A DNA stretch of 42,812 nucleotides, taken from contig JAUQPW010000045.1 of the NCBI GenBank assembly GCA_030550175.1, positions 1 to 42,812 on the forward strand, read 5' to 3'. The first letter of the stretch is position 1. Every line of letters begins with the position of its first letter. The notes under the pieces are model-generated. The model ran no database searches. It was not told the origin of the DNA and worked only from the letters and a program-made list of their open reading frames with translations. Source of the DNA: a bacterium. GTDB taxonomy: Bacteria > Moduliflexota > Moduliflexia > Moduliflexales > JAUQPW01. Positions 24,768-32,619 of this stretch are shown in pieces. Made by a program: the position numbers and the translations under genes.

Positions 24768-26327
24768 TCACAATCCAACGGTCTTTACCTCTTTTTTCTT
24801 TTTAAGCAAGAACGGATTCAACACGCGATAGCGCTTGCTTTTACTCCATTTTCGAAGTATCCTCCGAAGAGACAGATTAACTTTATCCAGATAGGTCCGG
24901 GCCAGAAAATAGTAGCTATCTCCTACCTTATGGAGGGTTACTCTATTTCCGATCTTGAGATGTTTCAAACTGCGACCCCGGGCGATAACCCAGTTCCCTT
25001 TGATATCCTTGATAAGGGCTAAGGGTAAAGGGGAGGGGAAGCCTTCTGGAGTTGTGTAGAGAACGGTAAAAGTTTCAATAACGCCTTCTTCGGCGATTTC
25101 TTCGTTTGTTTTTCGGACCGATAAGGCTCTGTCGGTTGGTAAAGGGTATGTCCCCTGCCAATTAGCCGGGAAGGTTCTCCAAAGATCTGTTCTTTCTAGA
25201 ATCGTCACAAAGTTGTTGGTGGCCAGACCCCCGATACTCTGGGCTAATCCAATCCGGGCCTTATCCAACTGCCGGGGGGGTTCAACTTGTCGACGGAGTT
25301 GCCAGACGATCTCCACGATCTGGGCCAGTCCTGAGGCTCCAACCGGATGCCCTCGGGCTTTGAGTCCTCCCGATGGATTAATGGGAAGACGACCCTTTAA
25401 GTGAGTTTCTCCTTTTTCCAGGGCTTTGATCCCTTTTCCCGGGGGGAAAAAGCCTAAGTCTTCGGTACCGATGATCTCGAAGGGGGTAAAGGCATCATGA
25501 ACTTCTGCAAAATCGATATCTTCGGGATTTAAACGGGCCATCTGATAGGCCCGGAAGGCAGCAAGTCGGGTTGCTCTAAACGAGGTAAAAGAGGTACGAT
25601 GGCGGATAGCCAGGGTATCGGTTCCCTGTCCCAGACCTGCTACCCGTACTTTTGTTTTATCTGAGGTCAGGATAACGGCTGCCGCACCGTCGGTTATGGG
25701 AGCACAATCATAGAGTTTGAGGGGAAAGGCCACCACTTTGCTCTCAAGATATTGTTTCTCAGAGAGAACATGTTGAAATTGGGCGTAGGGATTTAAAGAG
25801 CCGTTATAATGGTTTTTTATAGCAACCAGGGCCAGCATCTTCTGCATGGTGTTTTGGGAAATTTTGTACTCTTTAAGGTACCTCTCCGTCAGCATGGCGG
25901 CAAGGGCCGGCATCGTGGCACCACAACTTCGTTCGGATCGATCAATGACTTCCGCCAAAATCTTTGTCGTCTGTGTGGTATTCAGATGGGTCATTTTTTC
26001 CCCACCCAGGACGAGAATCCGCTTATAATATCCGGAAGCTATAGCTTGATAGGCCATGTGAAAGGCCGCAGCGCCGGAGGATGAAGCCGTTTCGATTCGA
26101 ACGGCCGGAGTCCCAGCCAGCTGTAAATGGTCGGCGATTAAACTGGCAAAGTTCCCTTCTTGGATAAAAGCCTCAGGGTTCATGACCCCTATGTAAATGG
26201 CATCCACCTCTTCGAGCCCCGCATCTTGCAAAGCTTTATGGGCAGCCTCGGCCATTAACTCCGGTAGAGATTCTTTTCTCTTTCCAAACAAAGTCATCCC
26301 GACACCCGAAACATACACATCTAACAT
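24768..26327 (-). CDS. Thiolase-fold protein fused to a DUF35-like OB domain, nucleophilic Cys replaced
   Basis: The protein has 519 residues. Residues 1-380 are a thiolase/SCP2-type fold: VSGVGMTLFG, the nucleophile region RIETASSSGAAAF, EVHDAFTPFEIIGTEDLGF, GGLKARGHPVGASG and QSIGGLATNN. The position that is Cys in acting thiolases (ACASG pattern) is Ser82. His277 and His327 remain. Residues about 400-480 resemble the OB-fold of DUF35 proteins, without its Cys zinc ribbon, and a Lys/Arg-rich tail ends the protein. DUF35 partners normally come as separate polypeptides with thiolases or with Ltp2-type retro-aldolases, which use a thiolase fold without thiolysis. I favour a carbon-carbon lyase/aldolase or degenerate thiolase over a true acetyltransferase (inference). 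ATG 26327 has GGAGGAGG 10 bases upstream. Confidence 0.8.
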   Translation of the reverse strand: MLDVYVSGVGMTLFGKRKESLPELMAEAAHKALQDAGLEEVDAIYIGVMNPEAFIQEGNFASLIADHLQLAGTPAVRIETASSSGAAAFHMAYQAIASGYYKRILVLGGEKMTHLNTTQTTKILAEVIDRSERSCGATMPALAAMLTERYLKEYKISQNTMQKMLALVAIKNHYNGSLNPYAQFQHVLSEKQYLESKVVAFPLKLYDCAPITDGAAAVILTSDKTKVRVAGLGQGTDTLAIRHRTSFTSFRATRLAAFRAYQMARLNPEDIDFAEVHDAFTPFEIIGTEDLGFFPPGKGIKALEKGETHLKGRLPINPSGGLKARGHPVGASGLAQIVEIVWQLRRQVEPPRQLDKARIGLAQSIGGLATNNFVTILERTDLWRTFPANWQGTYPLPTDRALSVRKTNEEIAEEGVIETFTVLYTTPEGFPSPLPLALIKDIKGNWVIARGRSLKHLKIGNRVTLHKVGDSYYFLARTYLDKVNLSLRRILRKWSKSKRYRVLNPFLLKKKKEVKTVGL

Positions 26328-26776
26328 AGTTCTGGGTCCTCCTCCGCTTGATTTCTTGAACCTTGGCTCTGAAGAAGATCCGATTCTTGAAATCAAAAAC
26401 AGTTTTCCCCTCAGGAATCAGTTGGAGAGGAAGGTTTCTACGATATATATGATGCTCCGGAAAATGACTGTCAAGGGGATTCTCTTCAATCAGGGAAGAC
26501 AGGTCCTGCCATTTTGATGTTTGTTGCTAAATTCGCATTGGCCGGTGGGCTCTTCACCGATCTTTAAAACTTGTAAAAGAAGAGGAGAAAGAATGAAACC
26601 ACCCAAAACTTCTGTCCGGAGCCATTCTTCGAAAATGGTTGTAGGTTAGAATCAGAGAAATGAGAAGACACGGGTTGAGCAAAGAAAGAGAGTCCTAAAG
26701 TCCAGATATTGAGGGAGAGTGAAAACCTTCTCAGGGTTTAACTCAATATCCTCAAATCAAATAAGGGGATAAGGTC
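26328..26776. other. Divergent intergenic region with an inverted repeat
   Basis: No gene seen. It contains the minus-strand promoter candidate listed separately and an inverted repeat, GATATTGAG (26705-26713) with CTCAATATC (26742-26750), enclosing 28 bases just upstream of the decayed gene at 26777. Confidence 0.5.
26444..26474 (-). promoter_or_regulatory. Candidate promoter of the thiolase-like gene
   Basis: On the minus strand TTGACA (26469-26474) is followed, after 18-19 bases, by ATATATA (26444-26450). The leader to the ATG at 26327 would be about 110 bases. Confidence 0.45.
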
Positions 26777-27417
26777 ATGTTTAAGAAATGGTGTTGATGG
26801 GTTGTAAGTTTTATTTTCCTGCTTTCTCTAACACCCATCTCGTCCCTGCAGCCGTTTCTGATCCTCAATCCAGAGGGGTAGAACCTGGAGAATCCAAGAA
26901 GCCTGAAGATACCCTGAAGGAAGGGCAAATGGGCAAGGAAGGGCAGACAGAGTTTGGAGTAATTAAGAAAGTGGATCCCGACAGGCGAACCCTTACCATT
27001 GAAACGAGAACCTCCCCGACCGAGACCAGAGGTCAAGAAATGACTTTTACTTTAGGTGAGGGTGCCTCTAAAGGTGGGAATCTTTCGGACCTGAAACCGG
27101 GTCAATATGTACAATTTACTCGAACGGTCCGGGGAACGAAGGTAGGACCCAGTCATCCTCAAACTCCCGAGCAAGATATTAAACAACCTTTAGAGGAGAA
27201 AGCAGAAGGGACCAAAATGGGACCCAGTCACAAAGAACCTCCTCAGTGAGATATTCAACAACCTGTACAACCCGGGGAACAGGCAACAACCGGTCTGGCT
27301 GGCCAACCCACAACCCCGAAAGTTGCGCCTGAAGGAGATATGATTACTTCCCTACAGGTGCTTTCAGAATCTGAATGGAAGACAAAGTTACAGAGCTCGG
27401 GGCAACCCTCCCGCTAA
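26777..27417 (+). pseudogene. Decayed secreted protein of unknown family
   Basis: From ATG 26777, which has purine-rich GGGGATAAGG upstream, the frame reads MFKKWC, stop (TGA), then WVVSFIFLLSLTPISSL. That is a typical signal peptide broken at codon 7. A shift of frame near 26840 then gives AAVSDPQSRG and a long hydrophilic Lys/Glu/Pro-rich domain, with FGVIKKVDPDRRTLTIET and KPGQYVQFTRTVRG as a small beta-like core. A TGA at 27247-27249 interrupts an internal repeat (GTKVGPSHPQTPEQDIKQP, then GTKMGPSHKEPPQ, stop, DIQQP). The frame continues open to TAA 27415-27417. The uninterrupted middle (26788-27249, 153 codons) is the part an automatic caller would keep. I read it as an exported protein gene with at least three lesions. 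Confidence 0.6.
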
Positions 27418-27486
27418 CGGCAGGGGTAAAACCCGGTGATCTGGTAGGGAAGGATTCTTAATCTAAACCACCCTATTTTGTTCAAG

Positions 27487-27527
27487 ATCCCTCTAATTCT
27501 GGATAAAACAGAGTTAGAGGGATTTTT
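27487..27527 (+). terminator. Rho-independent terminator
   Basis: ATCCCTCTAA-TCTG pairs with CAGA-TTAGAGGGAT and is followed by TTTTT (27523-27527). It lies about 70 bases downstream of the decayed secreted-protein gene. The following gap to 27720 shows no gene. Confidence 0.85.
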
Positions 27528-27720
27528 CATATTTACTTCCCTTTCAAAGAAAAAGATCGGGACGTATACTTTCTAGAAAGGAGTTTTTGTTCAAGATTTA
27601 TATCCCTTTGCAGTTAATTACCCGGTCTTTAGGGGCCATTTCAAACCTGCCCCTACATCGGGAAATGCAAAGGGGTCTCAAAAGGGTGACCCCGTTGATC
27701 GGGATCCAATGAGATCGGCC

Positions 27721-28791
27721 ATGTTTTATCCCTGGATACGTTCTTTTCTCTTTAAACTTTCCCATAAAGACCCGGAGCTGGCCCACGAACTAGCCTTGAA
27801 AGTCTTACAGTATGTTGGACGGAAGCCGGAGATTTTACAAAATTTTACATCTTTTCAGGATCCTGCTTTGGAGCAAGAGGTTGTAGGGCTTACTTTTAAG
27901 AATCCTGTGGGTCTGGCGGCAGGTTTTGATAAGAATGCAGTGGCTATTCATGGGCTGGCCGCTTTAGGTTTTGGTTTCCTGGAAATAGGTACCGTTACCC
28001 GATATCCACAGGAAGGTAACCCCAGGCCTCGTATTTTTCGCTTCCCCGAAGATAAGGCCCTGATCAATCGAATGGGGTTTAATAATGAAGGGGCCGATGC
28101 CGTATCGAAGCGTTTTCAAAAGATGAAGCCGCCAGCCATTCCCATAGGAATCAGTATCGGAAAATCTAAAATAACCCCGTTGGATAAAGCCGTTGAAGAT
28201 TATGTATACTCCTTTCAAAAACTTTATGCCCATGCCGGTTATTTTGCTATAAATGTCAGCTCACCCAACACACCCGGGCTACAAACCTTGCAGGAGAAAG
28301 ATCAACTGGACAATTTGATACTGGCCCTTCAGAAAGAGTCTAAAGCCTTATCCGACCAAATGAAGATTCCTAGAAGGCCTCTTTTCGTAAAGATTTCACC
28401 GGATTTAAGCTGGCAAACCCTGGACGAATTGATGGAAGTTTGTTTAAATCGGGGGGTCGATGGCCTCATTGCAACCAATACCACCCTTCGACGCGATGGT
28501 TTAAGCATCCAGACTGATGAGATGGGGGGATTGAGCGGCAAACCGCTACAAAAAAGGGCCCTCGAAGTGGTACGATATATTTGCCATCATACCGGACTCC
28601 CTGTTATCGGAGTCGGAGGCATCTTCCAGGCCGAGGATGCCTTTGCCATGCTGAAAGCCGGAGCTCGATTAATTCAAGTTTATACAGGCTTGATTTACGA
28701 AGGACCCTTCATGGTTTATAGGATCAACAGAGGATTACGAAAGTTGATGGAAGTCCATGGGTTTAAACGAATTCAGGAAATTAAGGAATAA
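27721..28791 (+). CDS. pyrD: Dihydroorotate dehydrogenase (quinone), class 2
   Basis: The enzyme (about 356 residues) oxidises dihydroorotate to orotate in pyrimidine synthesis and passes electrons to the membrane quinone pool. An amphipathic N-terminal extension (MFYPWIRSFLFKLSHKDPELAHELALKVLQ), which marks class 2, is followed by NPVGLAAGFDKNAVAIHGL, INRMGFNNEGAD, NVSSPNTPGLQTLQ, the FVKISPDL strand, and the FMN phosphate site GVGGIFQAEDAFAMLKAGA. The catalytic Ser lies in NVSSPNTPG, as in other class 2 enzymes. The family's usual beginning favours ATG 27721 over the in-frame ATG 27709. Neither has a clear ribosome-binding site. Use of quinone suggests a respiring cell. Confidence 0.95.
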   Translation: MFYPWIRSFLFKLSHKDPELAHELALKVLQYVGRKPEILQNFTSFQDPALEQEVVGLTFKNPVGLAAGFDKNAVAIHGLAALGFGFLEIGTVTRYPQEGNPRPRIFRFPEDKALINRMGFNNEGADAVSKRFQKMKPPAIPIGISIGKSKITPLDKAVEDYVYSFQKLYAHAGYFAINVSSPNTPGLQTLQEKDQLDNLILALQKESKALSDQMKIPRRPLFVKISPDLSWQTLDELMEVCLNRGVDGLIATNTTLRRDGLSIQTDEMGGLSGKPLQKRALEVVRYICHHTGLPVIGVGGIFQAEDAFAMLKAGARLIQVYTGLIYEGPFMVYRINRGLRKLMEVHGFKRIQEIKE

Positions 28792-28928
28792 TTTCCAGGA
28801 TTCTATAACTCCCCGGACATATCTTGGCAGACCCTCTATTCAAAGAATCAATTCCCTGAAACCTGCTGCTGGCGTATTACACTATTTACTTAGTTTTGCT
28901 TGACTTTTAAGTGGCCCTCATCCCTCGG

Positions 28929-28954
28929 CCCCTCTCCCACGTACGGGAGAGGGG
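28929..28954. repeat. CCCCTCTCCC palindrome
   Basis: CCCCTCTCCC (28929-28938), six central bases, then GGGAGAGGGG (28945-28954): a perfect 10-base stem. It is similar to the palindrome at 7312-7337. The flanking ccctcatccctcgg and agttgggaag look like part of the same dispersed repeat. Otherwise the pyrD-greA gap (28792-29105) holds no recognisable gene. Confidence 0.65.
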
Positions 28955-29105
28955 AGTTGGGAAGTGAAAGCCGCACTATGAAATCAAAATTAAGTAGACA
29001 GTGTAGTATACTTCTCCTAAAGGGGTTACCCGACAAGGAAAAAAATTAATCCTCGTTGAAATCTGTTCTAAAGGAATTATCCTTAGAAAGTAGAGAACAA
29101 TTTTC

Positions 29106-29140
29106 TTGACAGGAACAACTTTTCGTTACATGTTACGAAA
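29106..29140 (+). promoter_or_regulatory. greA promoter with overlapping palindromic operator
   Basis: TTGACA (29106-29111) is followed by a 17-base spacer and a weak -10 (CATGTT, 29129-29134). The -10 lies inside TTTCGTTACATGTTACGAAA (29121-29140), a 20-base inverted repeat with only one mismatched pair. A dimeric regulator bound there would block the polymerase (inference). Thirteen bases from the -35 (TTGACAGGAACAA) recur on the minus strand at 42795-42807. Confidence 0.55.
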
Positions 29141-29196
29141 CACTCCCTGTTAACAATTCATAAAGAATTTTTACAAGGAAAGGTGTTAAAAGGACT

Positions 29197-29679
29197 ATGG
29201 AAGTTAATTATATGACTCGAAAAACCTGGAGCCATTTGGATCAGAAACTGCAAAAGCTTAAGGAAATGATAAGACCGGGTGGAACGATTAGCAAAGAAAT
29301 CGGGCATGCTGCCAGTTATGGAGATTTAAGCGAGAATGCCGAATGGGAGACGGCCATAGCCAAGAAGGAAATGCTAAATCTGGAAGCGGCTAATTTACAG
29401 AACCGTTTAGCCAATGCCGTTATCATCGATACGCTCAACATCAGCACAGACAGGGTTATGTTAGGAACCAGGGTAACTCTCTACGATCTGGATATCGACA
29501 AGGAAGTTGTTTATCAGATTCTGGGTGGAGAGGATGCCGAGTTTTATGAAAATGTCATCTCTGTTAAATCCCCCATTGCTCAGGGGTTGATGGGAAAAAG
29601 GGTAGGAGATGAGGTAAAAATTAAAATTCCCGACGGCGTTAAGACTTATGAAATCGTTAAGATAGAACGGTTCTCTTAG
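29197..29679 (+). CDS. greA: Transcription elongation factor GreA
   Basis: The 160-residue protein rescues backtracked RNA polymerase by stimulating transcript cleavage. The N-terminal coiled coil carries the acidic tip motif GDLSENAEW (about 49-57), which places the catalytic acidic residues in the polymerase channel. The C-terminal FKBP-like domain has YQILGGEDAEF, SVKSPIAQGLMGKRVGDEV and YEIVKIE. Sequence and length fit GreA or a GreA/GreB-family paralogue; the first helix is less canonical (MTRKTWSHLDQKLQKLKEM) than in housekeeping GreA. ATG 29212 (codon 6) is an alternative start with GGAAG upstream. Its promoter seems to be controlled through a palindrome. Confidence 0.9.
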   Translation: MEVNYMTRKTWSHLDQKLQKLKEMIRPGGTISKEIGHAASYGDLSENAEWETAIAKKEMLNLEAANLQNRLANAVIIDTLNISTDRVMLGTRVTLYDLDIDKEVVYQILGGEDAEFYENVISVKSPIAQGLMGKRVGDEVKIKIPDGVKTYEIVKIERFS

Positions 29680-29757
29680 TGGGATTTGTTCGTTGTTCTT
29701 TGTTCGTTACTGTAAGGATCCTAAATAGTAACGAGCCGGGACGGCGAACTATAGACC

Positions 29758-29922
29758 ATGAAAGAAGATCAGTTTAAGATCCTTTTGGATTGGGCGGTGA
29801 GTCTATGGGGAGCCGATAGAGCTGAAGCTCTTCGGCCTGTGCTTCAATTAACTGCTCAAGAACTCGATCAAGTCGCCTCTTATCCAATGGATCCTCAACT
29901 CGAACCTATTTTCTTTTTGTAA
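29758..29922 (+). CDS. AtzG/GatC-like small subunit preceding amidase (54 aa)
   Basis: Hand translation from ATG 29758 gives 54 residues. The helical part (KILLDWAVSLWGADRAEALRP) leads into LTAQELDQVASYPMDPQLEP and the ending IFFL. This pattern of two helices followed by a Leu/Met-Asp/Pro-x-x-Glu-Pro stretch is the layout of AtzG/DUF4089-type or GatC-like peptides that are encoded directly before amidase-signature enzymes and wrap around them. It ends 118 bases before the amidase ATG. No Shine-Dalgarno sequence is clear. Assignment rests on the pattern and position, so it is moderate. A partial or decaying copy is possible because the N-terminus is short for the family. Confidence 0.55.
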   Translation: MKEDQFKILLDWAVSLWGADRAEALRPVLQLTAQELDQVASYPMDPQLEPIFFL

Positions 29923-30040
29923 GTAGCCGGTCGTTCGTTGTCCATTGAGATTTAAGGGGGTAGTTTCATGGCCGATTCGACAAGGAAGCTGCCCCTACGG
30001 ATTTAAAAACAACGGGCAACAGACAACAGACAGTGAATCC

Positions 30041-31393
30041 ATGACGGAACCTTATACCTGGACCATTGTGGAAGCCTCGACTTATCTTTCCCAAGGGAAA
30101 CTCTCACCGATAGATTTGGTAAAGTCCCTTTTGGAGCGAATCGATAAGGTGGAACCAAAGGTAAAGGCCTGGACAACACTGGATCGAGAAGGGGCTTTAG
30201 AAGCTGCAGCTCGTTGTAAACAAGAGCTTGAGCAAGGAAAGCCTCGGGGCCCCCTTCATGGAATTCCGGTTGGAGTCAAAGATATTTTTTATACCCAAGG
30301 GTTGAGAACCACCATGGGGTCCAGGATCTTCGCCGATTTCGTGCCGACTTACGATGCCACTACCGTCCGGCGTCTTAAAGAGGCTGGGGCTATCATTTTA
30401 GGAAAAACGGCGAGTACCGAGTTTGCTTATTTTGATCCGGCTCCGACCCGTAATCCCTGGAATCTGGAACATACACCCGGAGGTTCCAGTAGTGGTTCCG
30501 CAGCGGCTGTGGCTTCAGAGATGTGCCCGGCGGCTTTGGGTTCTCAAACTGCAGGTTCTTTACTCAGGCCCGGCGCCTACTGTGGGGTGGTATCCCTGAA
30601 GCCCACTTATGGGAGGATCAGCCGTCATGGAATTTTTCCGGATGCCTGGTGTCTGGATCACCCGGGCTTTTTCGTTCGCAGCGTCGAAGATGCAGCCCTC
30701 CTTTTAAAAGTCCTGGCCGGCCACGATCCTCAAGACGCACATTCGTCCAAGGAGCCTGTCCCCGATTATCCTCAGGCTCTACAACATTTTGAGGGTCCAC
30801 CCCGAATCGGACTTGTTCGGGAGTTCTTCCTGGACCATGCCGAGGAAGAGGTTCGTAAACACTTCGAGGGTGTTATCCAGCATCTGGCCGGTGCCGGAGC
30901 TACCGTCCAGGATGTAAAAATGCCTCAAAGTTTTTCTGCCGTCCAGGCAGCTCATCGGACCATCATGCGGGTAGAGATGGCGGCTGTTCATGAGGATCTG
31001 TTCCATCAACATAAGGAGAAGTATAGCGCAAAACTCCGGGAGCTTATTGAAACCGGCATGCTGGTTTCCGGAGTTCAATACTTGCGGGCCCAACGGATCC
31101 GAAATCAATTTATTCAAGATATGATCCCCCTTTTGAATCGGTGGGATGTTTTGTTGTCCCCAACGACGGCATCTCCGGCTCCCAAAGGCTTGCAGGCTAC
31201 GGGGGATCCTTCTTTCAATATTCCCTGGACCTTTTCCGGCTTTCCTGCGATTACCATTCCTTCCGGTCTCAGTGAATCCGGACTTCCCCTGGGAATTCAG
31301 TTAGCAGCAGCTCATTTTAAGGAAGATAGGCTCCTCGGAGTTGCCCACTGGTGTGAGAAGGTACTGGGATTTAAAGAAAAACCTCGTCTGTAA
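30041..31393 (+). CDS. Amidase-signature family amidase
   Basis: This is a protein of about 450 residues. The Ser-cisSer-Lys triad is visible: Lys in IPVGVKDIF, the cis-Ser in the GGSSSGSAAAVA loop, and the nucleophilic Ser in GSQTAGSLLRPG. The C-terminal FSGFPAITIPSGLSESGLPLGIQL is also typical. The family hydrolyses amides in the cytoplasm; the substrate is unknown. In AtzF/AtzE-type and GatA-type enzymes a small subunit such as the one encoded upstream is required. I chose ATG 30041 because MTEPYTWTIVEASTYLSQG is a normal family start. The in-frame extension back to TTG 29945 is made of degenerate intergenic repeat. It is convergent with the following enolase-superfamily gene, 11 bases away. 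Confidence 0.9.
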   Translation: MTEPYTWTIVEASTYLSQGKLSPIDLVKSLLERIDKVEPKVKAWTTLDREGALEAAARCKQELEQGKPRGPLHGIPVGVKDIFYTQGLRTTMGSRIFADFVPTYDATTVRRLKEAGAIILGKTASTEFAYFDPAPTRNPWNLEHTPGGSSSGSAAAVASEMCPAALGSQTAGSLLRPGAYCGVVSLKPTYGRISRHGIFPDAWCLDHPGFFVRSVEDAALLLKVLAGHDPQDAHSSKEPVPDYPQALQHFEGPPRIGLVREFFLDHAEEEVRKHFEGVIQHLAGAGATVQDVKMPQSFSAVQAAHRTIMRVEMAAVHEDLFHQHKEKYSAKLRELIETGMLVSGVQYLRAQRIRNQFIQDMIPLLNRWDVLLSPTTASPAPKGLQATGDPSFNIPWTFSGFPAITIPSGLSESGLPLGIQLAAAHFKEDRLLGVAHWCEKVLGFKEKPRL

Positions 31394-31404
31394 AGGTGAT
31401 CTCA

Positions 31405-32541
31405 TTATCGAAGTGTATACCTTCGGATAAAATCCTCATTGAGTTCGACGCCCAGTCCAGGTCCTTTGGGGGCATGCAAATAGCCCTCGGCATCCACCTG
31501 CAGAGGCTCCTGGATCATGGCCTGATTCATCTCTACGCTTAAAGTTTCCGGATCATAGGGATATTCAAAGAACGGGCAATTCGGGACTGAAAGAGCAACC
31601 TGGAGATTGGCCACCAGACCGAGCCCGTTTCCCCAGGTATGGGGAATGAACAGTTTGTTTTCTAGATAGGCCATATGGGCAATCTGGCGCATTCGGAATA
31701 GGCCGTCGGATTGCATGGCATCGGGTTGGAGGATATCATAACAGCCCTGATCCAGAAGCCATTTGAATTCGTGGATGGGTCCGTTCCATTCCCCGCCTGC
31801 AATATAGATATCGGTTTCCTGGGTTAATCGCGCGATTCCTTTGAAATTATAAATATAAAGAGGCTCTTCCAGATAGTAGACCTTTAATTTTTCCAATTCT
31901 CGGGCCATCATCAAGGCCCGTTCATAACTCCAGATCGGATGAGGTTTAGGACTGTTAAGTAGCAGAGCCTGGTTGGCATCCACCATGATCTCCATTCGAT
32001 CCCCTACCTCGTCCCGAACCGCTTCCACAATGGCCAGATCGTCCTTAGGGTCTTCATTATGGAGGCGGAGCTTGATGGCTTTGAATCCTTTTTCCAGGTA
32101 GTGATGAACTATCTCCCGGTGCTCTTGAGGGGATCGAGGCTCCGAAGGAGCTCCATAGGCCAGGATTTTATCTTGAAATCCCCCCCAAAGTTTATAGAGG
32201 GGTTGTCCGGCGGCTTTCCCTACAATATCCCATAGGGCCTGATCCACAAGCCAGAGGGGAGTTCCAAAATAACGGGCACTGTAGATTGTCTCAATGTGCC
32301 GTTCCGTGGCCAGGGGATCTTTTCCTATGAGAAAGGGCGTTAGGAGGTTATGAATACTGTGAACAACTTCTTCTCCAAAGCAAATATGGGAAGCCCCTAC
32401 CCCGGTAATGCCTTCATCGGTAAAAATTTTGACCAGTGTAAACTTGATGGACTTTACGGCAGATCCCGGAACCCAGGTATAATGGTGCTCTTTAGGTAGA
32501 GGGATCTCGATGAGATTGGCTTGAATTTGGATAATTTTCAT
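31405..32541 (-). CDS. Enolase-superfamily (mandelate racemase/muconate lactonizing-type) enzyme, tandem copy 1
   Basis: The protein has 378 residues: a capping domain to about 125, then a barrel. The catalytic lysine strand is KAIKLRLH. Metal ligands lie in VDANQA, LEEPLY and AGGE, and the distal His is in IPHTWGNGLGLVANL. These are the residues of the mandelate-racemase subgroup, which abstracts the proton alpha to a carboxylate; acid-sugar dehydration is the common outcome. It is clearly a paralogue of the next gene (shared HTWGNGLGLVANL, EYPYDP, GPGLGVEL). It is third in a minus-strand cluster that begins with a Tat solute-binding protein, suggesting an imported acid as substrate (inference). 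Confidence 0.88.
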   Translation of the reverse strand: MKIIQIQANLIEIPLPKEHHYTWVPGSAVKSIKFTLVKIFTDEGITGVGASHICFGEEVVHSIHNLLTPFLIGKDPLATERHIETIYSARYFGTPLWLVDQALWDIVGKAAGQPLYKLWGGFQDKILAYGAPSEPRSPQEHREIVHHYLEKGFKAIKLRLHNEDPKDDLAIVEAVRDEVGDRMEIMVDANQALLLNSPKPHPIWSYERALMMARELEKLKVYYLEEPLYIYNFKGIARLTQETDIYIAGGEWNGPIHEFKWLLDQGCYDILQPDAMQSDGLFRMRQIAHMAYLENKLFIPHTWGNGLGLVANLQVALSVPNCPFFEYPYDPETLSVEMNQAMIQEPLQVDAEGYLHAPKGPGLGVELNEDFIRRYTLR

Positions 32542-32619
32542 GCTTGAGGTGTCAGGAATTGGGAGTCAGGAGCCAGAGAAAATATGGATCCCCGACTGCT
32601 GACCCCTGATCCCTGCCGT

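Noticed and set aside
27247..27249. In-frame TGA as possible selenocysteine codon
   Set aside because: No SECIS-like hairpin directly follows, the context is a hydrophilic repeat rather than a redox site, and the same gene has another TGA and a frameshift.
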